Assembly: GCA_018676675.1 (NCBI GenBank)
Contig: JABHEG010000263.1
Coordinates: forward strand, 1 to 45,175
Direction: 5' to 3'
Source: Lentisphaerota bacterium
Lineage (GTDB): Bacteria; Verrucomicrobiota; Lentisphaeria; Oligosphaerales; JABHEG01
Length of the DNA: 45,175 bases
Below, one piece after another: positions 24,876-33,815 of this stretch. The translations under genes were made by a program, and so were the position numbers. Each line of letters begins with the position of its first letter. Positions within the stretch are counted from its first letter, which is position 1. Below the pieces are notes generated by a model. That model worked only from the letters and a program-made list of their open reading frames with translations, had not been told where the DNA came from and made no database searches.

Positions 24876-27800
24876 ATGAACGCAGCTTTTCGGCTAGTCA
24901 GCCTTCTCATCTTTGTTGCCGCAATGGTCACACGGGCTGCTCTGCCGCCCACGGTTCCCCCGTTACCAGACGGGGCGTATCCCGAGTGGGATTTGGGCAA
25001 GGCCTGGCACCAAGAGTCGGGCCTTCGGTCGAAGATCTGCCTGAACGGGCTTTGGCGTTTCCGTTCGGAGCCGCGCCTGGAGGTCATGGAAGAGGTCGAG
25101 ACTTACTTCGAGGACGCGATCGAGGAGGAGACGATCGAGGACTGGTCGGTCGGTGAGATCCCCGGTGCCATGCTCGACGTCGGCCTCGACCCAACCCAGA
25201 AGACGCGCGGCAACGCGAGCATGAGGGTTGATCTCGAGATTCCGGCGAACACGAACTTCTACCACCTTACCCGCCTGGCCACCGTTCCCTCCGGCGTCAA
25301 ATTGACCTTGCGGGTGGACATCCGGGCCGAGATGGAACGCGGCGATCTGCACATCGAGGTGCAGGATGCACGTGACTACAAGATCTACACGGTCATGGGC
25401 GAGACGTTCGGGAGTCTCCCCGAGTGGAAGACCATCGAGTGTGGATTCGTGGCCCCGCCGGGAACAAGCGCGGTCAAGATCCTGATTCTGCGGAACCATG
25501 GGGCCAATTCCGGTTGCAAGGGCACGGTCTGGCTCGACAACCTGCGCATCGCCAAGATCGATCGTCCCGCTGCCCCGGGCATCACGCCGCCGACCGACGA
25601 TCAATGGGGCTTCCTTAAAGTCCCTGGATCCTGGAACAGCCGGCATTGGTCTTGGCGTGGGAAGGTTTACTGGCACACGGACGATCTCGCACGCACCCGC
25701 AGTCACACGCTGCGGTTCGGCTGGTTCGAGCGCGAACTGACGGTGCCGGAAGCCTGGGACGGGCGCCGGATCCTGGTCCAGCTGGATCGGGTGTCGACTG
25801 ACGCACGGGTGTACTGCGACGGGGTCGAGGCTGGCAGTACAGGTTACATGGGCGGAACTGTTGAGGTGACCCGTTTCGCTCGGCCCGGACAACCGCTGAA
25901 GCTGGCGATCCTGGTTCAAGCTCGGGACAGCTGGGACATTCTGCCCGGACTTCTGACCAAGCCCAGCAAATCGTGGCAGGCGATGCTGCCGGTGATGGGC
26001 ATCGCCGGGGATGTGTTCCTGGTCTCGGAGCCGCGGGAAGGCAGCGCTCGCCTGGGGCGTTGTCGGATTGTGACGACGGCCGCCGAGAAGACGATCTGGG
26101 TTGCCTCGGAGCTGCTCTCCCCCGCCGATGGAGCTATGCCCGCCGGTTTGAGCATACGCTGCGAAGTTCGCGATGGCGAGGCCGTGGTCAAGCGTTTCGA
26201 GGCGCGCGTGGCCGCCGGGGCAGCGATTGCGGAGTGCGCAACGGATTGGCCGGAGGCGACGTTTTGGGAGATCGGCAATTCCAAACTCTACACATTACAT
26301 GTCGCGTTGATCCAGAGCGGACGCGTCATCGACGAGGTATTGCCCGAGCGTTTCGGCTTCCGGGAGTTCGAGATTCGGGGGAAGTTCTTCTACTTGAATG
26401 GGATCAAGCTCAACCTCGTGCCGTCGTCGTACTGCGGCTTCAAGCTGGGTTGGGCCACGAAGGACGCCATGCGGCATTGGGTGACGGGCGCACTCGAGGC
26501 CGGCTACAACTTCGTTTATCTGGGGGAAACGGATCGTCCGGGCAAGCCGGAGGTGGCGAGCCACCTACTGGAGGTCTGCGACGAGCTCGGCATGCTCTGC
26601 GCCGTGAGCCCGTTGGGCATCGGCCACAGTGTCTATCGCCGGATGGACAAGCCGGAGACCTGGGATCGCTGGACGCCCGTTGTGCGCGAACGTGTGCGTA
26701 AGGATTGGAATCACCCATCGCTCGTCTTGTGGCGCATGAACATGAACCTGAACTGCTACAGGCAGGACCAGAACCCGTTGGTGTTGGATGGGGAAATGAC
26801 GTTCGAGCCGGAGTCTTCATCCGCGATCAAAGAGGCGGCCATGCTGAAGTCCAACGCCTACGTGCGTGGGCTCGATCCCACCCGGCCAACCTACAACCAT
26901 GCCTGCGGGAAGACCGGCGATATCTACAACCTCAACAACTACTTGGGTTGGCCGGAACTCCAGGACTTGCGGGAATGGCTGCGTGTCTGGGCAGAGGAGG
27001 GCGAGAAACCGATGTATATGGCCGAGCAGGCTACGCCATATCCGGGCGATTTCCAGATGCGCGATCCGACCAACTGGTGGACCAACGAGCCGGTGATGAC
27101 CGAGTACGGAGCGATCCTCCTGGGCGAGGAGGCGTACAAGCTCGAGGAACACGACTATGTGGGCTACTACGACATCGCCTGGGATGCCAAGGGGAAGTCC
27201 TGGCGTTCGTCGTACGGCTACTTTTGCCACGCCTATCCTCCGACTCTGGATGTTTGCTCGTCTCGCTACTACGAGGCCATGTTGCCGGCCTGGCGCACCT
27301 GGGGCATCTCCGGGGGTGTCAATGCATGGGAGAACACCTGGCGCCGGTTGATCAAACGGACCGAGGGCGGTGTGCTTCGACAGACCGTTCCGGACTTGCC
27401 AATTGAGACGGACTGGGAGAATCTGCAGCGCCCCGGCTTCTCTGCGGATGTTTGGCAATACGCCCACGGCGGCGGCGGGGAGATTCGCTGCCTTTTCGAC
27501 CTGGGACGTCCCGAAGAGAAGGAGTATGTCGAGCCCACGATGCGCGGGAGGGTGATGCCTGAGCTGATCGCTCCTCTCTACGCCTATATTGGCGGCCCGG
27601 AGGAGCACTGGTTCGCCCAGGACCACGCATTCCGCTCCGGCGAAACCGTGGCCAAGAGCATCGTGTTGCTGAACGATCGACGCAGGTCGACCACCTTCTC
27701 GGTGAGCTGGCAGGTGACAGGTGACGGGCAGGTCATTGCCGGAGGCACGGGGGCCTCCACCGTGGCTCCGGCGGAGTCCGCCCGGTTGCAGTTCCGGTTC

Positions 27801-29270
27801 GATGCTCCTTCCGTTGAGGATCGTACGGATTTGCGGGTTACGGCCAGTGTGTCCACCAACGGCACGACAGTCCCCGTGAGGCCCTTCGGCTTGCAGGTCT
27901 ATCCTGTGCCACGTCAGCAGGAGCGGCTTCTGTCGGGGTGGGTGTTGTGCGACCCGGGAGGCAAGACTTTGGCCGCGCTGCGCGAGGTCGGACTGACTAT
28001 CCCCATCATCTCCCCGGCTGCTCAGCTGCCGGCAGATGCACGCGTCCTGGCCATCGGCTGCAATGCACTGGGGCAGGTGGCAGGTTCCCAACTGGTTTCT
28101 GATCTGTCGCAGCGGGTTGCGGCAGGTCTGCAGGTGCTGGTCTTCGAGCAGACCGCCGAGGCTCTGCGGCGGACGTTCAGTCTGCGTTGTTTCACACCTG
28201 GTGCACGCCGTGTCTGGATTCGAGACGCCGGCCACTCCATTCTGAGGGGAATGCGCAACGACGAGTTGACCAACTGGCGTGGCGGAACGACACTCGCTCC
28301 CCTTGATGGCCCTCCAGAGAGCCTGGACACCGTACAGCGCTGGGACCGCGTTTGGCGGTGTTCGCAACTGGGCGTTGTGGCGTCGATTGTCGTGGAGAAG
28401 CCACACATCGGCCCGTTCAGGAGTTTGGTCGATACGGGGTTTGACTTGCGCTATACGCCGCTATGGGAGGTCACAGAGGGGGCTGGACGCATGGTTTTCT
28501 GTCAGCTCGATGTGAGTGGCCGTGTCGGGCGTGGCCCTGTCGCCGACAGGCTTCTGGGGAACGTTGTGGCAGACATTGAGACGTGGCGACCTCGACCGAC
28601 GGGGATCGCCATGCTGGTTGCGACATCCGCAAGTGCACCGTTGTCTGCGTTGCGTGCTGCAGCCGCGGACTGCCCTGTGCAGGGCGCCGGGCACGTGCTC
28701 ATCGTGCCGCGAGGCGGGGAAGCATGGCTGAACCGAAATGCCTCCGCCATCAAACCGTTCCTGAACAGTGGGGGGACGCTCCTGGCTGCCGGGCTTTCTG
28801 AAGCTGAGACCCAGATGTTGATCGAGGCCGTCGGCGGGGTGTTCGGGGCAAGGGCAAATGAACTGTGGCTGAATCCGCTGTCAGGGGAGCTCCCGTCCGC
28901 GTTCCGCGGCGTCTCTCCGGCTGCCATTCACTGGCGGAAGAAGTTGACTGTACCGGTCGTGGCGACACTCCCGGACGCCGGGTGGCGCTGTGAGACGGGG
29001 GTCTTGGCGAGCATTCCCGTCGGCAAAGGCGAGATCGTCTGGGTTTCTGCCTTGCCCGAGGACTTTGATCCTGAGCAACGGCCTGATCTGGTCTTCAGCC
29101 GGGTCAACACCGAACGCCTCTACAGCATTGTGCTGGGAAACTTGGGGGTTCAGGGAGGAGCGGTCTGGTCGTCGTGCCTGTCTGGAGGGGGCACCGAGGC
29201 CAAAGAGGAGCGCTTCTACACCGATCAGCGCGCTCCACGCGACGACCCCTACGCCGATATGCGCTGGTGA
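24876..29270 (+). CDS. Secreted GH2-like protein lacking the canonical acid/base Glu
   Basis: A 1464-residue protein with a signal peptide (LVSLLIFVAAMVTRA). Residues 30-240 form a split sugar-binding region with an inserted beta-sandwich, and 240-390 look like the GH2 jelly roll (WFERELTVPEAWDGRRILVQLDRV). An Ig-like domain is followed by a TIM barrel from about 500 (FYLNGIKLNLVPSSYCGF). The barrel motif that usually reads NHPS...W..GNE is here NHPSLVLWRMNMN (612-624), placing Asn624 where the catalytic acid/base Glu belongs. A possible nucleophile Glu717 remains in MYMAEQ. The C-terminal part (about 1010-1440) has two Rossmann-like segments resembling the glutamine-amidotransferase-type trimerisation domain of some beta-galactosidases. 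It may be a binding protein or use another mechanism. GH20 follows 143 bp downstream on the same strand. Confidence 0.75.
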   Translation: MNAAFRLVSLLIFVAAMVTRAALPPTVPPLPDGAYPEWDLGKAWHQESGLRSKICLNGLWRFRSEPRLEVMEEVETYFEDAIEEETIEDWSVGEIPGAMLDVGLDPTQKTRGNASMRVDLEIPANTNFYHLTRLATVPSGVKLTLRVDIRAEMERGDLHIEVQDARDYKIYTVMGETFGSLPEWKTIECGFVAPPGTSAVKILILRNHGANSGCKGTVWLDNLRIAKIDRPAAPGITPPTDDQWGFLKVPGSWNSRHWSWRGKVYWHTDDLARTRSHTLRFGWFERELTVPEAWDGRRILVQLDRVSTDARVYCDGVEAGSTGYMGGTVEVTRFARPGQPLKLAILVQARDSWDILPGLLTKPSKSWQAMLPVMGIAGDVFLVSEPREGSARLGRCRIVTTAAEKTIWVASELLSPADGAMPAGLSIRCEVRDGEAVVKRFEARVAAGAAIAECATDWPEATFWEIGNSKLYTLHVALIQSGRVIDEVLPERFGFREFEIRGKFFYLNGIKLNLVPSSYCGFKLGWATKDAMRHWVTGALEAGYNFVYLGETDRPGKPEVASHLLEVCDELGMLCAVSPLGIGHSVYRRMDKPETWDRWTPVVRERVRKDWNHPSLVLWRMNMNLNCYRQDQNPLVLDGEMTFEPESSSAIKEAAMLKSNAYVRGLDPTRPTYNHACGKTGDIYNLNNYLGWPELQDLREWLRVWAEEGEKPMYMAEQATPYPGDFQMRDPTNWWTNEPVMTEYGAILLGEEAYKLEEHDYVGYYDIAWDAKGKSWRSSYGYFCHAYPPTLDVCSSRYYEAMLPAWRTWGISGGVNAWENTWRRLIKRTEGGVLRQTVPDLPIETDWENLQRPGFSADVWQYAHGGGGEIRCLFDLGRPEEKEYVEPTMRGRVMPELIAPLYAYIGGPEEHWFAQDHAFRSGETVAKSIVLLNDRRRSTTFSVSWQVTGDGQVIAGGTGASTVAPAESARLQFRFDAPSVEDRTDLRVTASVSTNGTTVPVRPFGLQVYPVPRQQERLLSGWVLCDPGGKTLAALREVGLTIPIISPAAQLPADARVLAIGCNALGQVAGSQLVSDLSQRVAAGLQVLVFEQTAEALRRTFSLRCFTPGARRVWIRDAGHSILRGMRNDELTNWRGGTTLAPLDGPPESLDTVQRWDRVWRCSQLGVVASIVVEKPHIGPFRSLVDTGFDLRYTPLWEVTEGAGRMVFCQLDVSGRVGRGPVADRLLGNVVADIETWRPRPTGIAMLVATSASAPLSALRAAAADCPVQGAGHVLIVPRGGEAWLNRNASAIKPFLNSGGTLLAAGLSEAETQMLIEAVGGVFGARANELWLNPLSGELPSAFRGVSPAAIHWRKKLTVPVVATLPDAGWRCETGVLASIPVGKGEIVWVSALPEDFDPEQRPDLVFSRVNTERLYSIVLGNLGVQGGAVWSSCLSGGGTEAKEERFYTDQRAPRDDPYADMRW

Positions 29271-29413
29271 GGCAGACAACCGGAACTCACGTGTTCTGAT
29301 GCACGCCTTGCCGACCAATCAAGACGATGTAGCTGTCCGGGGTAGTAGCTACTCCGCTGTGAACACCATCGAGGGCACGCACAGCCAGAGGGCAGAAGCT
29401 CGGAGAACTCGCC

Positions 29414-32353
29414 ATGCCGAATTCGACCATTTCCACCCGGCCGTACACACGAACGCGACTGACTGCCCCCGCTGCAACACTTGTGCTTTGCCTACTACTT
29501 CCGGTCTGCAAGGGGGCAGCCGTCCCAGCTTGGGAGCAGTTCGGTGAGCATGCTGCTCAGGCCGTTGAGCCGGTTCGACCTTCCCCGCTCGGTGAAGGAC
29601 ACCTTGGCCGACTCGACACTGGTGCCAGTGTGCGGTTGTGCTATCCACTTCCGGCCAAGGAGGCGTTGGCTGCGTTCTGGCTGCGACCGTGCAATGTCGT
29701 GGCCTATACTGGGCGTGGCACTCGCTATGAGCTCCTGATCCGCAGAGATAGCCCAAACGGTGCGCTGGTCTACACGGGGCCGGTGGCGACGAACGGTGAC
29801 CGTTGGAACGCGCAGAACCGGGACCGGATCGATCTCACTGCGAGCGTTACTGCTGCGGACAGAGAACGCGGCCATATAGATCTGTTCATCAGCGGGGCAG
29901 TGACCGATGACGGGTGGACGGTGTATCGCCATTGCTCCGGCCGCCCGATGCCCGCGTTCGTGGTCGTCTTGGATGAGACCACAAGGCAGGCATTGCACAC
30001 CATGCGTTCTCTCGCGGCGGCCGGCGTATCCCTAATCCCGTTGCCGTCGCAGATCGAGCTCAGCAGCGGTCCCCCAATGATTATTGATGGGCGGACCACT
30101 ATTGCCGCGCCGCCGACACTGAATCACACGGCGTCGGAACTGCGTGACATCGTCGCAGAGCGCACAGGTGTCACGCTCCGTCTCACACCAGCCGCCCAGG
30201 AAGCGACAACCACCATCACGCTTCTGGTCTCGCCGACAGGTGCGACGGTGAATGGCGCCTACACGCTTGCCGTCACGGACCGCGGCGCCATGGTCACCGG
30301 CGCGGATGCGGCCGGAGCATTCTATGGCGCGATGACGCTCGCGCAGCTTATCCACGCGGCGGCCGGGGCCGTGATCGCACCTGCGTGCAGCATTGACGAT
30401 GCTCCTGCGTTCCGCGAACGCATCGTGCAATACGACATCGCGCGCGGACAGACTGTGCACGTGCCCTATGTGAAACGCTTGATCCGTGAACTGGCGCGCT
30501 GCAAGACGAACGCACTGTTGTTCTACATGGAGGATGACTTCCGGTTTCGGGAATACCCATTTCTCGGCCGCGACGGCACATTTACGCACGCTAAGGCGCG
30601 TGAGCTTTCCAGCTACGCACGGCGCTACCATGTCCGGCTGATTCCCCAGTTCGAGTCGCTTGGCCACGCTGGAGCCGTGTTGGCGCACGAGGAATTCGCG
30701 GACCTCCGCGAGGCGGGTAGACCAGGGGTGTTCTGTACCTTGGCGCCACGGACATGGGACGTGCTGGATCGTGTCTTTTCTGAACTCGCCGAGGCCTTCC
30801 CTGACAGCCCTTACATCCACGTTGGCGGCGACGAGTTCGAGCACGGCTTCGCTCGTTGTGGCGCGTGCCGTGCGTACGCTGCGGAGCACGGTGCTGGCGG
30901 CCTTTATGCCCTGCACATGACCCGACTCAGTGAATTGGTCAAGAAACACGGTCGTACCATGATGTTCTGGCCGTCACACCGTGGCCCCAGCGACGAGCTG
31001 AGCGACATGACACTGAAGAACCACGCGGCTATGGCAAAGGACTGCATTCCGACCGAGTGGATCTACCACGGACCGGCTAGCTACCCAACTATCCGGCAGT
31101 ACCAGGACTGCGGCTTCGCGGACATCTTCTGTTGTCCGGCAGTGGTCAGCTACTCGCGGATCTGGCCGGATTTTCCGACCACATTTCGCGGAATCCGTGG
31201 TTTCTACCGGGCTGGCGCAACCGCACACTGTGGCGGCGCCTACTGCACGACGTGGGAGTTCCGTTACGGCGCGCTACTGGAGAACAGCATGATGGGGCTG
31301 ATTTACGCTGCTGAGTGCTCGTGGAATCCCGCCTCAACATCGCGCGCGGATTTCTTCCGTCGCTTTGCTGGATGGTGGTTCGATGTCCACACTCCGGGCA
31401 GTGGTACCCTAGTCGAACAGGCACTCTTCGCGCCGTTCCCGCGAACGCCACAGACGGCCTCTCTCTCCTCCAAAGATATGCGCCGACTGTTTACAGCCCT
31501 GCCGTCCCGGATTTGCGCGGATTTGCTCGAGAAGAAGCCAGCTTTCGCAGAGAACGTGTCGCACGTACCTGAGCTCATGCCTGTGCCGCGGAGGAAGCTC
31601 GCGCAGCTGAGCGCTGTCGCAAGGCGCAATGCACTCACGTTGCGCGCTGCCGAAACGGCCTTCGGCTTGCTCGAGTTGCAGAGCATGAAGATCAGCATCC
31701 ATCGCCGCATCGCCGCTATCTTGAGTGAAGCAGCGACGGAGGAACGTTCAAGCGCCGCGGCCACTGCCGTCAGCCGCGCCGCACAACTGATGTCACCGCT
31801 CCACGTGGCACTGAACGCCTCGATTGAGCGATACCGTGAGTTCGTCGAACGTTGCGGTGGCAGCCGGGCCGACCTGGCGCAATTGCAGGCGCAGGCTGAC
31901 GACGCGACGCAACTCACTCAGCGCCTGGACAGTGTCGCAGAACAGATTGTGGCCGGGAAGATGCGTCCCCGCGATCTTTCTATTCCTCTCTCGATGCTAC
32001 TAAAACGCAACTTGATACGTATCGGGACATGGTCTCCCGAACAGGTGTCGGAGGAACCCGTAACGCTGCGCTTCGATGTGACCACACACCTTACAAGGCC
32101 AGAAGCGTTTGAGGTCGAATGGGAATACACGCGCGGTGCGCATGGTCTATCGATCCAGACCACGCGCCTCCTCGCCGATGGTAAGACGCTCAGTGAGGAC
32201 AAACACCACGGTTGGGCAGGGGCAGGTTCGAGCGGCAACGTTTACACGCTCAATCCCACGGGCAAACCGCTCGGCGCCAAGCTCGTAATCGAGGCGACAG
32301 TCAGCGCCAGAGGTGGCAATGACTCTGCCGGCACGCTTTGGCTGATCCGTTGA
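29414..32353 (+). CDS. Secreted GH20 beta-N-acetylhexosaminidase
   Basis: A 979-residue exported enzyme. GGAG 8 nt before ATG 29414 supports the start, and LTAPAATLVLCLLLPVCKGA is the signal segment. A beta-sandwich domain (about 40-200) is followed by the GH20 domain 2 (SLIPLPSQIELSSGP ... GAFYGAMTLAQLIHAA) and the TIM barrel. The catalytic Asp473-Glu474 pair is in YIHVGGDEFEH, the H-x-G-G-D-E signature of substrate-assisted GH20 enzymes. A helical region (about 690-860) and a small C-terminal beta domain follow. The enzyme should release terminal GlcNAc or GalNAc from an extracellular glycan. It is probably co-transcribed with the GH2-like gene. Family assignment is firm; the exact linkage is not known. 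Confidence 0.88.
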   Translation: MPNSTISTRPYTRTRLTAPAATLVLCLLLPVCKGAAVPAWEQFGEHAAQAVEPVRPSPLGEGHLGRLDTGASVRLCYPLPAKEALAAFWLRPCNVVAYTGRGTRYELLIRRDSPNGALVYTGPVATNGDRWNAQNRDRIDLTASVTAADRERGHIDLFISGAVTDDGWTVYRHCSGRPMPAFVVVLDETTRQALHTMRSLAAAGVSLIPLPSQIELSSGPPMIIDGRTTIAAPPTLNHTASELRDIVAERTGVTLRLTPAAQEATTTITLLVSPTGATVNGAYTLAVTDRGAMVTGADAAGAFYGAMTLAQLIHAAAGAVIAPACSIDDAPAFRERIVQYDIARGQTVHVPYVKRLIRELARCKTNALLFYMEDDFRFREYPFLGRDGTFTHAKARELSSYARRYHVRLIPQFESLGHAGAVLAHEEFADLREAGRPGVFCTLAPRTWDVLDRVFSELAEAFPDSPYIHVGGDEFEHGFARCGACRAYAAEHGAGGLYALHMTRLSELVKKHGRTMMFWPSHRGPSDELSDMTLKNHAAMAKDCIPTEWIYHGPASYPTIRQYQDCGFADIFCCPAVVSYSRIWPDFPTTFRGIRGFYRAGATAHCGGAYCTTWEFRYGALLENSMMGLIYAAECSWNPASTSRADFFRRFAGWWFDVHTPGSGTLVEQALFAPFPRTPQTASLSSKDMRRLFTALPSRICADLLEKKPAFAENVSHVPELMPVPRRKLAQLSAVARRNALTLRAAETAFGLLELQSMKISIHRRIAAILSEAATEERSSAAATAVSRAAQLMSPLHVALNASIERYREFVERCGGSRADLAQLQAQADDATQLTQRLDSVAEQIVAGKMRPRDLSIPLSMLLKRNLIRIGTWSPEQVSEEPVTLRFDVTTHLTRPEAFEVEWEYTRGAHGLSIQTTRLLADGKTLSEDKHHGWAGAGSSGNVYTLNPTGKPLGAKLVIEATVSARGGNDSAGTLWLIR

Positions 32354-32418
32354 ACGGATCAAGTTGCTGACGCATCCGAAAGGCCTTCAGACGGTGCGCA
32401 TCTGCCCACATCGAGCCG

Positions 32419-33714
32419 TTAGAGAGGGCAGGGCGCGTCCAGGGGTTTGTGGGTGAAGCTTGCTTCCCCGTCGGCGTAGGGGGCGACGGTCTGGCCGTTG
32501 CCGATGAGACGCCATTGGTAGATTACGAGGCCATCGAGTCCGACCGGGCCTCTGGCGTGGATTTTGTTGGTACTGATGCCGACTTCGGCTCCAAGACCGT
32601 AGCGGAACCCGTCGCTGAAGCGGGTGCTGCAGTTCCAGAAGATGTCCCCGGAGTCCACCAATGCGAAGAAGCGGTCTGCGCTCTGCCTGGCTTCAGTCAC
32701 GATCACATCGGTGTGCCCGGAACCGTAGGTATTGATGTGAGCCACCGCATCGTCGAGACTGTCCACCACGCGGATGGACAGGATCAGCTCAAGGTACTCG
32801 GTGCGCCAATCCTCTTCCGTAGCCTGGTCGACCTCGATGATCTGTCGTGTACGGGAGCATCCACGCAGTTCGACGCCTCTCTCTGTCAGGGCCGCCTGGG
32901 CAACGGGCAGAAACGCCTCGGCGATGGATGCGTGGACGAGGAGTGTTTCCAGCGCGTTGCAGACGGCTACGTATTGGCATTTCGAGTCAACCGCGATGGC
33001 AACAGCTTTGCCGACGTCTGCTGCCGCATCGACGTAGGCATGACAGATTCCGTCAGCGTGGCCGAGAACCGGGATGTTCGAGTTGTCCATGATGTACTTG
33101 ACGAACTCATTTGAGCCGCGTGGGACCAGCAAGTCGATGTTCTCATCCATGCTGAGCATTTCCTGGACATCAGCACGTGTCTCAAGCAGTTGCAGCCAAC
33201 CTTCCGGGAGACCAGCCTCAACGGAGGCCTCTGTGATCACTGCGGCCAGCGCCCGGTTGGTGTTGACCGCCTCGCTGCCTCCCTTCAGCAATACGGCATT
33301 CCCGCTTTTCAGGCAGAGGGTCGAGATCTGGACGAGTGCATCGGGGCGTGACTCGAAGATAACGCCGATGACGCCGATCGGGCAGGTGACGCGGTAGAGA
33401 TTCAGCCCGGCGTCGAGTTCGGTGGCGCTTTGCGTTTGGCCGACCGGGTCAGGCAGGCCGATCAGGCTCTCGATACCGTCGACGACGTCGGCGAGTTTCT
33501 TGTCATCAAATTTGAGCCGTTTGAGCAGCGGCGATGCCAGGTCGTTTTCCTTCGCAGCCTGTAGATCGGCTGCGTTGGCTGCCAGAATCTGTTCGCGTTC
33601 ACGGGCGAGCGCATCGGCGACTGCCGCCAGTGCCGCGTTCTTCCGGTCGGTGGACATGGCGGCCAAGTGTATCGAGGCGTTCTTTGCCGCTTTGGCCATA
33701 TCGTGTGTCGTCAT
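32419..33714 (-). CDS. proA: Gamma-glutamyl phosphate reductase (glutamate-5-semialdehyde dehydrogenase)
   Basis: A 431-residue cytoplasmic enzyme of proline synthesis that reduces gamma-glutamyl phosphate to glutamate semialdehyde with NADPH. The aldehyde-dehydrogenase fold is complete, with PIGVIGVIFESRPDA (about 112-126), the glycine-rich LLKGGSEAVNTNRAL, the catalytic Cys252 in VCNALETLLVH, and the terminal block GLGAEVGISTNKIHARGPVG. Length matches the family. AAGGAAG lies 7 nt before the ATG. It is 101 bp behind the beta-helix lipoprotein gene and convergent with the GH20 gene; proB, its usual partner, is not in the window. It is an ordinary housekeeping gene within a polysaccharide region. 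Confidence 0.95.
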   Translation of the reverse strand: MTTHDMAKAAKNASIHLAAMSTDRKNAALAAVADALAREREQILAANAADLQAAKENDLASPLLKRLKFDDKKLADVVDGIESLIGLPDPVGQTQSATELDAGLNLYRVTCPIGVIGVIFESRPDALVQISTLCLKSGNAVLLKGGSEAVNTNRALAAVITEASVEAGLPEGWLQLLETRADVQEMLSMDENIDLLVPRGSNEFVKYIMDNSNIPVLGHADGICHAYVDAAADVGKAVAIAVDSKCQYVAVCNALETLLVHASIAEAFLPVAQAALTERGVELRGCSRTRQIIEVDQATEEDWRTEYLELILSIRVVDSLDDAVAHINTYGSGHTDVIVTEARQSADRFFALVDSGDIFWNCSTRFSDGFRYGLGAEVGISTNKIHARGPVGLDGLVIYQWRLIGNGQTVAPYADGEASFTHKPLDAPCPL

Positions 33715-33815
33715 TGGTCTCTTCCTTGTGCCCCGGTCTGAATCGGCTCAGTTGGCTTTGTCGGATCAGTCGGATCGCGAAGACAAGCTTCGACGCCTTC
33801 GTATCGAAGAAATGC

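Noticed and set aside
26817..28406. Long minus-strand frame of 529 codons opposite the GH2-like gene
   Set aside because: The opposite strand encodes a continuous GH2-like protein with signal peptide; the antisense product has no family features.
29344..29353. AGTAGCTACT palindrome between the GH2-like and GH20 genes as an operator
   Set aside because: A single 10-bp palindrome without flanking promoter signals or a second copy is expected by chance.
32354..32418. Bidirectional terminator between the GH20 and proA genes
   Set aside because: The convergent gap contains no convincing stem followed by a T-tract on either strand.
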